Origin: Burkholderia ubonensis
GTDB taxonomy: Bacteria; Pseudomonadota; Gammaproteobacteria; Burkholderiales; Burkholderiaceae
Assembly: GCF_902833085.1 (NCBI RefSeq)
Contig: NZ_CADFEB010000005.1
Coordinates: forward strand, 1 to 64,000
DNA length: 64,000 bases
Reading direction: 5' to 3'
In this document: piece after piece, positions 35,206 through 44,537 of the stretch
Numbering within the stretch: the first letter of the stretch is position 1
How the letters are laid out: the number at the start of each line of letters is the position of its first letter
Made by a program: the position numbers and the translations under genes
Notes under the pieces: model-generated
The model's input: the letters and a program-made list of their open reading frames with translations, nothing else
The model's database searches: none
Told to the model about the DNA's origin: nothing

Positions 35206-35230
35206 ACGCCCGCCTCGCGCGGGCGTTTTT
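35206..35230 (+). terminator. Rho-independent terminator after the chemoreceptor
   Basis: ACGCCCGC pairs with GCGGGCGT over a short loop and is followed by TTTTT. Confidence 0.85.
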
Positions 35231-35644
35231 GCATCCGCGGCCGGCGCGGCTTGCTCGTGCGCAACCGTCATACGGGTATCTCCGTAAGGGTCGTGCGAAA
35301 AAATAATTTGTAACCGCGCGTTGAGCGTGTCGTCCGGAACGCGTGCTCGAACGTATAGGGATGAAGAGGAGGCGGTGTGGACTTCGCGACGCCCGGCACG
35401 TCCAACGCACAAGACGTTCCGGTGCTCGACGAGACGCGGCGGATGCTGTTTCGGCAGCTCGGGAGATCGATTGTAGAGCGACGAAATGCGTTGTCCAAGT
35501 CATGTGTCGTCGATGACGAAAGTTCACACAACGAGTTCGTGAAAAAAAATAAGAAAGGGTTTAGGATGAATTCGAACGCGCTTGCTTCTGCGCAGTCACA
35601 TGAAGAAGGCAGGCACGTCTTCAGACATAGGCGAGGGAGGTAGC
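35231..35644. promoter_or_regulatory. Long upstream region of the prkA operon
   Basis: About 410 bases between the terminator and prkA. It is more AT-rich than its neighbours, with an A-rich stretch at 35537-35556. It should contain the operon promoter; in relatives such operons are expressed in stationary phase or under nitrogen and acid stress. No specific sigma-factor motif could be assigned with confidence. Confidence 0.4.
35377..35643 (+). CDS. Doubtful small ORF in the prkA leader
   Basis: Eighty-eight codons from a GTG; AGGAGG lies only 3 bases upstream, which is too close to be ideal. The product (MDFATPGTSNAQDVPVLDET...) is hydrophilic, with a Lys-rich patch VKKNKKGF, and matches nothing I know. 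It ends 2 bases before the prkA start, so it could be a leader gene, or the region may simply be a long untranslated leader. Confidence 0.25.
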   Translation: MDFATPGTSNAQDVPVLDETRRMLFRQLGRSIVERRNALSKSCVVDDESSHNEFVKKNKKGFRMNSNALASAQSHEEGRHVFRHRRGR

Positions 35645-37567
35645 ATGGATATTTACAGCAGCTTCGCGAACCGCTTCGAAAAAACGCGAGAGGAAGAGTT
35701 CTCGCTGGAGGAGTATCTCGCGCTCTGCAAAAACGATCCATCCGCGTATGCCACGGCCGGCGAACGCATGCTGGCTGCGATCGGGGAACCAGAACACATC
35801 GATACCCGCAACGAACCGCGCCTGTCGCGGATCTTTGCGAACAAGGTCATCAAGGTCTATCCCGCGTTCCGCGAGTTCTACGGAATGGAGGAAGTGATCG
35901 AGCAGGTGGTCGCGTATTTCCGCCACGCTGCGCAAGGGCTCGAAGAGAAGAAGCAGATCCTCTATCTGCTCGGTCCGGTGGGCGGCGGCAAGTCGTCGAT
36001 CGCCGAGCGTCTCAAGCAGCTGATGGAGCGCGTGCCGTTCTATTCGCTGAAGGGCTCGCCCGTCAACGAATCGCCGCTCGGGCTGTTCGACTACGACGAG
36101 GACGGGCCGATTCTCGAGGAACAGTACGGCATTCCACGGCGCTATCTGAAGAGCATCCTGAGCCCGTGGGCAGTCAAGCGCCTGCACGAATACAACGGCG
36201 ACATTCGCCAGTTCCGCGTCGTGCGCCGCTATCCGTCGATCCTGCGGCAGATCGCGATCTCGAAGACCGAGCCGGGCGACGAGAACAATCAGGACATCTC
36301 GTCGCTCGTCGGCAAGGTCGACATCCGCAAGCTCGAGCAGTACGCGCAGGACGACGCCGATGCGTACAGCTACTCCGGCGGCCTGTGCCTCGCGAACCAG
36401 GGCCTGCTCGAATTCGTCGAAATGTTCAAGGCGCCGATCAAGGTGCTGCACCCGCTGCTGACCGCGACGCAGGAAGGCAACTTCAAGGGCACCGAGGGCT
36501 TCGGCGCGATCCCGTTCGACGGGATCATCCTCGCGCACTCGAACGAGTCGGAGTGGAAGGCGTTCAAGAACAACCGCAACAACGAGGCGCTGCTCGACCG
36601 GATCTTCGTCGTGAAGGTGCCGTACTGCCTGCGCGTGTCGGAAGAGATCAAGATCTACGAGAAGCTGATCCGCAACTCGTCGCTCGCCGAGGCCGTATGC
36701 GCGCCCGGCACGCTGAAGATGATGTCGCAGTTCTCGGTGCTGTCGCGCCTGCACGAGCCGGAAAACTCAAGCTTGTTCTCGAAGATGCAGGTGTATGACG
36801 GCGAGAACCTGAAGGACACCGACCCGAAGGCGAAGTCGTACCAGGAGTATCGCGACTACGCGGGCGTCGACGAAGGCATGACCGGCGTGTCGACGCGCTT
36901 CGCGTTCAAGATCCTGTCGCGCGTGTTCAACTTCGATTCGAGCGAAGTGGCGGCGAACCCGGTGCACCTGATGTACGTGCTCGAGCAGCAGATCGAGCGC
37001 GAGCAATTCCCGCCGGAAACCGAGCAGAAGTACCTGTCGTTCGTGAAGGACGTGCTCGCGTCGCGCTACGCGGAATTCATCGGCAAGGAGATCCAGACGG
37101 CCTACCTCGAATCGTATTCGGAGTATGGGCAGAACATCTTCGATCGCTACGTCACGTATGCGGACTTCTGGATCCAGGATCAGGAATTCCGCGATCACGA
37201 CACCGGCGAGAGCTTCGACCGCGCCGCGCTGAACGCGGAGCTGGAGAAGATCGAGAAGCCGGCGGGCATCAGCAATCCGAAGGATTTCCGCAACGAGATC
37301 GTGAACTTCGTGTTGCGCGCGCGGGCCGCGAACGCCGGCAAGAACCCGGTGTGGACGAGCTACGAGAAGTTGCGCGTCGTGATCGAGAAGAAGATGTTCT
37401 CGAACACGGAAGAGCTGCTGCCGGTCATTTCGTTCAACGCGAAGGGGTCGGCGGAAGAACAGCGCAAGCACGAGGACTTTGTGAACCGGATGGTCGCGAA
37501 GGGCTATACGCCGAAGCAGGTGCGGCTGCTTTGCGACTGGTACCTGCGGGTGCGCAAGTCGTCATGA
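35645..37567 (+). CDS. prkA: PrkA/YeaG-family serine protein kinase
   Basis: A 640-residue AAA-type protein kinase, close in length to E. coli YeaG (644). It shows a P-loop at residues 110-118 (GPVGGGKSS), RFEKTREEEFSLEEYLALCK at the start and the C-terminal kinase-like PrkA region (EELLPVISFNAKGSAEEQRK). It phosphorylates unidentified proteins during stress or stationary phase. GGGAGG lies 4 bases before the ATG at 35645. First gene of the conserved trio prkA-yeaH-spoVR. Confidence 0.94.
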   Translation: MDIYSSFANRFEKTREEEFSLEEYLALCKNDPSAYATAGERMLAAIGEPEHIDTRNEPRLSRIFANKVIKVYPAFREFYGMEEVIEQVVAYFRHAAQGLEEKKQILYLLGPVGGGKSSIAERLKQLMERVPFYSLKGSPVNESPLGLFDYDEDGPILEEQYGIPRRYLKSILSPWAVKRLHEYNGDIRQFRVVRRYPSILRQIAISKTEPGDENNQDISSLVGKVDIRKLEQYAQDDADAYSYSGGLCLANQGLLEFVEMFKAPIKVLHPLLTATQEGNFKGTEGFGAIPFDGIILAHSNESEWKAFKNNRNNEALLDRIFVVKVPYCLRVSEEIKIYEKLIRNSSLAEAVCAPGTLKMMSQFSVLSRLHEPENSSLFSKMQVYDGENLKDTDPKAKSYQEYRDYAGVDEGMTGVSTRFAFKILSRVFNFDSSEVAANPVHLMYVLEQQIEREQFPPETEQKYLSFVKDVLASRYAEFIGKEIQTAYLESYSEYGQNIFDRYVTYADFWIQDQEFRDHDTGESFDRAALNAELEKIEKPAGISNPKDFRNEIVNFVLRARAANAGKNPVWTSYEKLRVVIEKKMFSNTEELLPVISFNAKGSAEEQRKHEDFVNRMVAKGYTPKQVRLLCDWYLRVRKSS

Positions 37568-37582
37568 CCTGCATCGCGCAGC

Positions 37583-37607
37583 GCCCGTGCGGCCTGGCCG
37601 CACGGGC
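37583..37607 (+). other. Intercistronic hairpin between prkA and yeaH
   Basis: GCCCGTGCGGC-CTG-GCCGCACGGGC is a perfect 11-bp stem with a 3-base loop. It has no T run, so it probably acts as an RNA-processing or stability element, or attenuates transcription into yeaH. Confidence 0.6.
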
Positions 37608-37690
37608 AACTTCAGAGACGCCGCCCGCATGACGGGACACGGCATGCGGCGAGCGTCCCGGCATATCGATATTCGAGCGGGAGACCGGGC

Positions 37691-38959
37691 GTGCTTCATC
37701 AAATCATCGACCGCAGGCTAGCCGGCAAGAACAAGAGCATTGCCAACCGCGAACGCTTTCTGCGTCGCGTCAAGAACTACATTCGTCGTGCCGTGTCGGA
37801 CGCGGTGCGCGATCGTAGCATCAAGGACATCCAGAGCACGCAGAGCATCACGATTCCGCGCAAGGACATCGCGGAACCGACGTTCCGCCACGGTCCGGGC
37901 GGGCGCCGCGAGTACGTGCATCCGGGCAACGAGGACTACGTGCGCGGCGACAAGATTCCGCGTCCGCAAGGCGGCGCGGGCGGCGGCGGCAGCCAGGCCA
38001 GCAACGAGGGCGAGGGGCAGGACGACTTCGTGTTCGAGCTGTCGCGCGACGAGTTCATGCAGTACTTCTTCGACGATCTCGAACTGCCGCGCCTCGTGAA
38101 GACGCACCTGCTGACGGTGCCGAGCTGGAAGAACGTGCGCGCGGGCTGGGCGGCGGAAGGCACGCCGAACAACATCGACATCGTGCGTTCGCTCAGAAGC
38201 GCGCTCGGCCGCCGCATCGCGCTCGGCTCGCCGCTCGTCAACGAGCTGCACGAGCTCGAGGCGCAGCTCGAAGCGCTGAAGAGCGATTCCGAGGATCGCC
38301 GCGCGGAGATCGCGACGCTGGAGGACCAGATCCACCATCTGAAGGGCCGCATCTGGCGCATCCCGTTCATCGATCCGTTCGACCTGCGCTACATCAATCG
38401 CGTGAAGCAGCCGCAGCCGTCGAGCCAGGCCGTGATGTTCTGCCTGATGGACGTGTCGGGCTCGATGGACGAGCAGCGCAAGGATCTCGCGAAGCGTTTC
38501 TTCATCCTGCTGTACCTGTTCCTCAAGCGCAACTACGAGCGCATCGAGGTGGTGTTCATCCGCCACCACACGCGCGCGGAGGAAGTCGACGAGGATACGT
38601 TCTTCCATTCGACCGAAAGCGGCGGCACGGTCGTGTCGAGCGCGCTCGAGCTGATGCGCAAGGTGATGAACGAACGCTACTCGCCGACCGAATGGAACAT
38701 CTACGGCGCGCAGGCGTCCGACGGCGACAACTGGACCGACGATTCGCCGAAGTGTCGCAAAATCCTGGAAGAGGATATCCTCACGAAGACGCGTTACTTC
38801 GCGTACATCCAGGTCGCGCCCGAAGAGCAGAATCTGTGGCTGGAGTATGCGCAGCTGATGCAGTCGCAACCGCATCTCGCGATGAAAAAAGTGGAATCGG
38901 CTGCCGATATCTACCCGGTGTTTCGCGAATTGTTCGAAAAGCAGGTGGAAATGTCATGA
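37691..38959 (+). CDS. yeaH: YeaH/YhbH-family protein (DUF444), VWA-like
   Basis: A 422-residue protein of the YeaH/DUF444 family (E. coli YeaH has 427). A von Willebrand A-like metal site D254-x-S256-x-S258 (LMDVSGSMDEQRKDLAKRF) is visible; a Gly-rich loop at 95-105 precedes it. The family always travels with PrkA and SpoVR and is needed for the same stress phenotype, but its biochemistry is unknown. It starts with GTG at 37691, with GGGAG upstream. The stop overlaps an ATG (38956) in frame with spoVR. Confidence 0.92.
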   Translation: MLHQIIDRRLAGKNKSIANRERFLRRVKNYIRRAVSDAVRDRSIKDIQSTQSITIPRKDIAEPTFRHGPGGRREYVHPGNEDYVRGDKIPRPQGGAGGGGSQASNEGEGQDDFVFELSRDEFMQYFFDDLELPRLVKTHLLTVPSWKNVRAGWAAEGTPNNIDIVRSLRSALGRRIALGSPLVNELHELEAQLEALKSDSEDRRAEIATLEDQIHHLKGRIWRIPFIDPFDLRYINRVKQPQPSSQAVMFCLMDVSGSMDEQRKDLAKRFFILLYLFLKRNYERIEVVFIRHHTRAEEVDEDTFFHSTESGGTVVSSALELMRKVMNERYSPTEWNIYGAQASDGDNWTDDSPKCRKILEEDILTKTRYFAYIQVAPEEQNLWLEYAQLMQSQPHLAMKKVESAADIYPVFRELFEKQVEMS

Positions 38960-39111
38960 CGAGCCGCCACCTGCACAGCGAATCGCGCGGCTACCAGCCG
39001 CGCCGATCCGGCGACGACACCGCAGGCCATGCCGCAACGCAGCAACGCGGCCGCGCCGAACCGTCGACGCCGCCCGCCGACATGCCCGGTGCCGGGCAGA
39101 AGGAAGCGCGT

Positions 39112-40635
39112 ATGAACGTTGCCGAACGCAAGCCGCTGCCGTGCCCGTCCGACTGGACCTTCGAACTGCTCGAGGAATACGACACGCACATCGCGCAGGT
39201 TGCCGAGCAGTATGAGCTCGACATCTACCCGATCCAGCTCGAGCTGATCAGCGCCGAGCAGATGATGGACGCGTACGCGTCGGTCGGGATGCCGGTCAAC
39301 TACCGGCACTGGTCGTTCGGCAAGCACTTCCTGTCGACCGAAAAGAGCTATCGCCGCGGCCAGATGGGCCTCGCGTACGAGATCGTCATCAACTCGAATC
39401 CGTGCATCGCGTACCTGATGGAAGAGAACACGATGACGATGCAGGCGCTCGTCATCGCGCACGCGGCGTACGGTCACAACTCGTTCTTCAAGGGCAACTA
39501 CCTGTTCCGGTTGTGGACCGATGCGCACGCGATCATCGACTACCTCGTCTACGCGAAGAACTACGTCGCGGAATGCGAGGAGCGCTACGGCCTCGACCGC
39601 GTCGAGGAGCTGCTCGACTCGTGCCACGCGCTGATGAACTACGGCGTCGACCGCTACAAGCGGCCGCAGAAGCCGTCGCTGTCGAAAGAGGCCGCGCTGC
39701 GCCGCGAGCGCGAGGCGTACCTGCAGTCGCAGATCAACGAACTGTGGCGCACGCTGCCGCACAAGAAGCCCGAGCTGGCCGAGGAGCAGGAAGAGCGCTA
39801 TCCGCCGGAGCCGCAGGAGAACCTGCTGTATTTCGCGGAGAAGAACGCGCCGCTGCTCGAGCCGTGGGAGCGGGAAGTGATCCGCATCGTGCGCAAGATC
39901 GGCCAGTACTTCTATCCGCAGCGGCAGACGCAGGTGATGAACGAAGGCTGGGCGTGCTTCTGGCATTACACGCTGCTCAACACGCTGTACAACCAGGGCA
40001 AGCTCGCCGACGGCTTCATGATGGAGTTCCTGCATTCGCACAGCAACGTGATCTACCAGCCGCCCGTCACGAAGCCGTACTACAGCGGGATCAACCCGTA
40101 TGCGCTCGGCTTCTCGATGATGAGCGACATCCGGCGGATCTGCGAAGCGCCGACGGACGAGGACTACAAGTGGTTCCCCGAGCTCGCGGGCAGTCCGTGG
40201 CTGCCGGCCATGCACTACGCGATGCGCAACTTCAAGGACGAGAGCTTCATCGCGCAGTACCTGTCGCCGCACCTGATCCGCGAGATGCGCCTGTTCTCGG
40301 TGCTCGACGACGACATGCGCGACGCGCTCGAGGTGTCGGCGATCCATGACGACTCCGGCTACCAGTACGTGCGGCAGTCGCTGTCGCGGCAATATGACAT
40401 CCACCATCGCGAGCCGAACATCCAGGTGTGGTCGGTCAACACGCGCGGCGACCGCAGCCTCACGCTGCGCCACTTCATGACCGACAACCGGCACCTGTCG
40501 AACGACAGCGACGAGGTGCTCAAGCACATGGCGCGGCTGTGGCAGTTCGACGTGTACCTGGAAAGCGTCGACGAAGCGGGCACCGTGCGCAAGCGCTACG
40601 AGTGCCGCTACACGCCGCCCGAAGTGCGCCTCTGA
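39112..40635 (+). CDS. spoVR: SpoVR/YcgB-family protein
   Basis: A 507-residue SpoVR-family protein (E. coli YcgB has 510). Landmarks include WTFELLEEYDTHIAQVAEQY, HWSFGKHFLSTEKSYRRGQM and NEGWACFWHYTLLNTLYNQG. The conserved His, Glu and Cys suggest a metal site, but function is unknown. I chose the ATG at 39112 because AAGGAAG precedes it and the length then equals the family norm. An in-frame ATG at 38956, overlapping the yeaH stop as ATGA, would add 52 low-complexity residues and cannot be excluded. Last gene of the operon. Confidence 0.9.
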   Translation: MNVAERKPLPCPSDWTFELLEEYDTHIAQVAEQYELDIYPIQLELISAEQMMDAYASVGMPVNYRHWSFGKHFLSTEKSYRRGQMGLAYEIVINSNPCIAYLMEENTMTMQALVIAHAAYGHNSFFKGNYLFRLWTDAHAIIDYLVYAKNYVAECEERYGLDRVEELLDSCHALMNYGVDRYKRPQKPSLSKEAALRREREAYLQSQINELWRTLPHKKPELAEEQEERYPPEPQENLLYFAEKNAPLLEPWEREVIRIVRKIGQYFYPQRQTQVMNEGWACFWHYTLLNTLYNQGKLADGFMMEFLHSHSNVIYQPPVTKPYYSGINPYALGFSMMSDIRRICEAPTDEDYKWFPELAGSPWLPAMHYAMRNFKDESFIAQYLSPHLIREMRLFSVLDDDMRDALEVSAIHDDSGYQYVRQSLSRQYDIHHREPNIQVWSVNTRGDRSLTLRHFMTDNRHLSNDSDEVLKHMARLWQFDVYLESVDEAGTVRKRYECRYTPPEVRL

Positions 40636-40667
40636 GCCCGTACGCGCAATCCGTTTCCTTGCATCCG

Positions 40668-40692
40668 ACGCCAGCCTGCGGGCTGGCGTTTT
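40668..40692 (+). terminator. Rho-independent terminator of the prkA operon
   Basis: ACGCCAGCC pairs with GGCTGGCGT over the loop TGCG and is followed by a short T run. It lies 33 bases after the spoVR stop. Confidence 0.75.
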
Positions 40693-40874
40693 CATTGGAT
40701 GACCGGAAAACGGGAGAAAAATTTTCTACATCCGGACGAACCCGGACAGTCCCTATCTTTACAATTCGCTAAAATTCGGTTGCGCATTGCGCCGGAACCG
40801 GTGCCATGCGTGTCCGCTCGCGGCGGTCCTGCGGCCGCCACGCCCAAAAGCACTAAAAAGGAACAGACCAACCC

Positions 40875-42179
40875 ATGGACGTCCAGACCGACCAAGCCGT
40901 GCCGTCCGCGCACGATACCCGGCGGCGCGTGTTCGCCATCGTCGGCGCCTCGTCGGGCAACCTCGTCGAGTGGTTCGACTTCTACATCTACTCGTTCTGC
41001 GCGCTGTACTTCGCGCCGGCGTTCTTCCCGAGCGGCAACACGACGACGCAGCTGCTGAACACCGCGGGCGTGTTCGCGGCCGGCTTCCTGATGCGCCCGA
41101 TCGGCGGCTGGCTGTTCGGCCGCATCGCCGACCGTCACGGCCGCCGTGCCGCGATGATGATCTCGGTGCTGATGATGTGCGGCGGCTCCCTCGTGATCGC
41201 GGTGCTGCCGACCTATGCGCAGATCGGCGCATTCGCGCCGCTGCTGCTGCTGGTCGCGCGGCTGTTCCAGGGGCTGTCGGTGGGCGGCGAGTACGGCACG
41301 AGCGCGACCTACATGAGCGAAGTCGCGCTGAAGGGCCGGCGCGGCTTCTTCGCGTCGTTCCAGTACGTGACGCTGATCGGCGGCCAGCTGTGCGCGCTGC
41401 TCGTGCTCGTGATCCTGCAGCAGACGCTGTCGGCCGGCGAGCTGAAGGCGTGGGGCTGGCGCATCCCGTTCGTGGTCGGCGCGGCCGCCGCGCTGATCTC
41501 GCTGTACCTGCGCAAGTCGCTCGACGAGACGTCGACGAGCGAGTCGCGCGACAAGAAGGACGCCGGCACGATCCGCGGCGTGTGGCAGCACAAGGGCGCG
41601 TTCCTGACGGTGGTCGGCTTCACCGCGGGCGGCTCGCTGATCTTCTATACGTTCACGACGTACATGCAGAAGTACCTCGTGAACACCGCCGGCATGCACG
41701 CGAAGACCGCCAGCAACGTGATGACGGTCGCGCTGCTCGTCTACATGCTGCTGCAGCCGGTGTTCGGCGCGCTGTCCGACCGGATCGGCCGCCGCATGTC
41801 GATGATCCTGTTCGGCGCGTGCTCGGTGATCGGCACGGTGCCGCTGATGCACGCGCTGAAGGACGTGCAGAGCCCCGTCGCGGCGTTCGTGCTGATTACG
41901 GTCGCGCTCGCGATCGTCAGCTTCTACACGTCGATCAGCGGCCTCATCAAGGCCGAGATGTTCCCGCCGGAAGTGCGCGCGATGGGCGTCGGCCTGTCGT
42001 ACGCGGTCGCGAACGCGCTGTTCGGCGGCACGGCCGAGTACGTCGCGCTGTGGTTCAAGTCGATCGGCAGCGAGGAGACGTTCTACTGGTACGTGACCGT
42101 GCTGTGCGCGGTCTCGCTGATCGTGTCGTACCGGATGCGCGATCCGAGCAAGGAAGGGTACCTGCGTCACGAGCCGTGA
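40875..42179 (+). CDS. kgtP: MHS-family permease, alpha-ketoglutarate type
   Basis: A 434-residue 12-helix symporter of the metabolite:proton family, closest in feel to KgtP. It shows [20 protein letters not shown], the loop motif [34 protein letters not shown] and [13 protein letters not shown]. It imports 2-oxoglutarate or a similar dicarboxylate with protons. AAGGAACAG lies upstream of the ATG at 40875. Single gene with a strong terminator at 42285-42315. Substrate assignment is by family resemblance. Confidence 0.85.
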   Translation: MDVQTDQAVPSAHDTRRRVFAIVGASSGNLVEWFDFYIYSFCALYFAPAFFPSGNTTTQLLNTAGVFAAGFLMRPIGGWLFGRIADRHGRRAAMMISVLMMCGGSLVIAVLPTYAQIGAFAPLLLLVARLFQGLSVGGEYGTSATYMSEVALKGRRGFFASFQYVTLIGGQLCALLVLVILQQTLSAGELKAWGWRIPFVVGAAAALISLYLRKSLDETSTSESRDKKDAGTIRGVWQHKGAFLTVVGFTAGGSLIFYTFTTYMQKYLVNTAGMHAKTASNVMTVALLVYMLLQPVFGALSDRIGRRMSMILFGACSVIGTVPLMHALKDVQSPVAAFVLITVALAIVSFYTSISGLIKAEMFPPEVRAMGVGLSYAVANALFGGTAEYVALWFKSIGSEETFYWYVTVLCAVSLIVSYRMRDPSKEGYLRHEP

Positions 42180-42284
42180 TCGCGCGGCGCGCGATAAGGA
42201 TATCGGAATCGCTTCGTTGCCGACGACGGGCGATCCGCTTAATCTGAACCCGTAGTTCGTGTGACACCTCCTTGACTGGGATTC

Positions 42285-42315
42285 ACGCCCGCTGCTTGCA
42301 GCGGGCGTTTTTTTG
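42285..42315 (+). terminator. Rho-independent terminator after kgtP
   Basis: ACGCCCGCTGC pairs perfectly with GCAGCGGGCGT and is followed by seven T. Confidence 0.88.
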
Positions 42316-42428
42316 CGTGCCGCGAGGCACCGGCAACGGCGCGAGCTTGAACAGATGCGCGTCCATGGGCTCGGAAGATACAATCGGCACCGCCTGTCCG
42401 AGGCGCGATAGCCGATTCCTGAGATCCC

Positions 42429-44375
42429 ATGAAAGAACAACATCCGTCCATTCCGAGTACCTTGCCGCGGCTGACGATCCTGCTCGCCGTCGTCAACGCC
42501 GTCATATTCCTGCTGATGTGGCGGCAGGCATCGTTCGACAGCCTGTCGAACAGCCTGCTGCTCGACTGGGGCGCCAATTTCGCGCCATACACACTGACGG
42601 GCCAGCCGTGGCGGCTGCTGACCAGTGCGTTCCTGCACGGCGGCTGGCTGCATCTGCTGCTGAACCTCTACATGCTGGTGGTGCTCGGCACCGTGCTGGA
42701 GCGCGTGGGCGGATCGACGCGGTTCGGCGTCACGTATCTGCTGTCCGCGCTCGGCGGCTCGCTGGCGAGTGCGCTGTGGTACGGGTATCACGAAGTCGGC
42801 GGCATGCATGTCGCGTTCGGCGTCGCGCTGCCGACGAGCGCGATACAGCCGGTCGTCAGCGTTGGCGCGTCGGGTGCGCTGATGGGGCTCGCGGGCGCGG
42901 CGGGTGCGTTCGCGCTGCGCATGGACCTGGATCGTGGCCGCGCCGCGCCGACGATCATCAACCTGAAGGCGGTGGCCCAGGTGATCGTGATCAACCTTGC
43001 GTCGGGCTTCTTCATTTCCGGCATCGACCAGGCCGCGCATGTCGGCGGCGTGGTGACGGGCTTCGTCGTCGGCTGGGTGCTGTACCGATCGCACGCGAGC
43101 GGCCGCGCGCCTGCCGGCGTCGTCCTGCCGCTCGCGCTCGCGGTGTTCGGCAGTGCCGGGATGCTGGTCGCGGCGCATCACGCGTCCAGCGCCGAACTGC
43201 GGGAAATGCGTGTCGACGTCGACCGCGAGCGCTTGCGGGACCGCGCGCAGCAGGATGCGAAGCTGGAGGCCGAGTCGCTCGCCGCGCAGATTCGCGACGA
43301 CGAGCAGCATCGGCCCGCGCCCGTGTCGCCGGAGCAGGCCGCGGGCACCGTCATCCCGGTGGGCAAGGCGCCGTACGCGATGGTGATGGGGCCGTCCGGC
43401 AAGCGCCTGTATGTGACCGACAACGACGCGAACACGCTCGTCGTCGTCGATGTCGATACGCGCAAGGTCGTCCGCACGATTGCCGGTGAGCCGTTCAAGA
43501 CGGGGCTGGGCGGTTGTCAGGACAACATGTGCCGTGGGCGTGGCGCAAGCGGCGTCGTCATCAGCCCGGACGAACGCTATGCGTACGTCGCGTCGATGCG
43601 CGAGGACGGTCTCGTGCGCATCGACCTGACGAGCGGCGCCATCGTCGACGGCGTGACGCTCGGCCGGTTTCCGCGGGCAATGGTCGCGTCTGCGTCGCAC
43701 GACCGGCTGTTCGTGCTGAACAGCGTCGACGACACGATCTCGGTCGTCAGCCTCACGCAATGGCCGCAGGTCCTCGCGACGCTGAAACTGGGCGACGGCG
43801 ACACGTCGGGCGTCGGTTTCGGCCGGCAACTGTCGATGTGGCTGTCGCCCGACGGGCGGCGGCTGTTCGCCAACGCGACGCAGCGCGGCACGATCGTCGC
43901 ATTCGATGCGTCGACGAACCAGCCGGTCGGCTCGCATCCCGTCGATCAGGATTTCGTGCAGGCCGTACCGGCCGCGTCGGGTGACGGAACGTGGTTCTAC
44001 GACACGTCGTCGGTCAAATGGGTGGACGCCGCGAACCTGACGACGCTGAAGACCTATCCGGTCTGCCGGACTTCCGCGTACAGATTCGATGGCAGCGGCG
44101 ACGGCAGGCTGATTGCCGTCAATGCGTACGGCGACACGTCGCTGCGGGTGATCAAGATGGCAACCCGCCGGACGGTCGGCGAATTCCCGGTCGCGGGCGG
44201 GGCGTCGCAGGTGATCTTCTCGCACGACAACCGGACCCTGTTCGCGCTGGGCGCCGCGGGCACGCTGTCGTTCCTGAGCATGGACCGGTCGCTCGACTAT
44301 CTGCAGGGCACGGGCGACGGCGAGTTCCTGTGCGCGGCGAGCGCCGACGGCGAAGCGGGCGGCGACGGCACGTAA
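42429..44375 (+). CDS. Rhomboid intramembrane protease fused to a beta-propeller domain
   Basis: A 648-residue fusion. Residues 1-220 form a six-helix rhomboid core: HLLLN (75-79), catalytic S148 in GASGALMG and H204 in HVGGVVTGFVVG. A seventh helix (VVLPLALAVFGSAGMLVAAH, about 231-250) is followed by a charged coiled linker (255-295, rich in Arg, Glu and Asp), then from about 305 a YVTN-type beta-propeller (IPVGKAPYAMVMGPSGKRLY, LYVTDNDANTLVVVDV, GRFPRAMVASASHDRLF). Rhomboids cleave membrane proteins within the bilayer. The propeller should face the periplasm if the N-terminus is cytoplasmic. Both catalytic residues are intact. Single gene; ribosome binding site weak. Confidence 0.9.
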   Translation: MKEQHPSIPSTLPRLTILLAVVNAVIFLLMWRQASFDSLSNSLLLDWGANFAPYTLTGQPWRLLTSAFLHGGWLHLLLNLYMLVVLGTVLERVGGSTRFGVTYLLSALGGSLASALWYGYHEVGGMHVAFGVALPTSAIQPVVSVGASGALMGLAGAAGAFALRMDLDRGRAAPTIINLKAVAQVIVINLASGFFISGIDQAAHVGGVVTGFVVGWVLYRSHASGRAPAGVVLPLALAVFGSAGMLVAAHHASSAELREMRVDVDRERLRDRAQQDAKLEAESLAAQIRDDEQHRPAPVSPEQAAGTVIPVGKAPYAMVMGPSGKRLYVTDNDANTLVVVDVDTRKVVRTIAGEPFKTGLGGCQDNMCRGRGASGVVISPDERYAYVASMREDGLVRIDLTSGAIVDGVTLGRFPRAMVASASHDRLFVLNSVDDTISVVSLTQWPQVLATLKLGDGDTSGVGFGRQLSMWLSPDGRRLFANATQRGTIVAFDASTNQPVGSHPVDQDFVQAVPAASGDGTWFYDTSSVKWVDAANLTTLKTYPVCRTSAYRFDGSGDGRLIAVNAYGDTSLRVIKMATRRTVGEFPVAGGASQVIFSHDNRTLFALGAAGTLSFLSMDRSLDYLQGTGDGEFLCAASADGEAGGDGT

Positions 44376-44537
44376 TCGCTCATCACGAAACCCGCAGAGC
44401 AAAGCAGCATTTCTTGGTTCGGATCCGCACGGCCCGCTGATACGTTAGCGGCTTCACGGCACCACCCGCCGTGGATTTCCTCGAACCGGGCCGTCGCGCG
44501 ATCCGCGGCGGCCTTCATAACAAATTGGGTCGTGCTC

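Noticed and set aside
40692..44402. 1236-codon minus-strand frame opposite kgtP and the rhomboid gene
   Set aside because: A long antisense frame arising from high GC; it has low-complexity Arg/His/Gln composition and crosses two real genes and a terminator.
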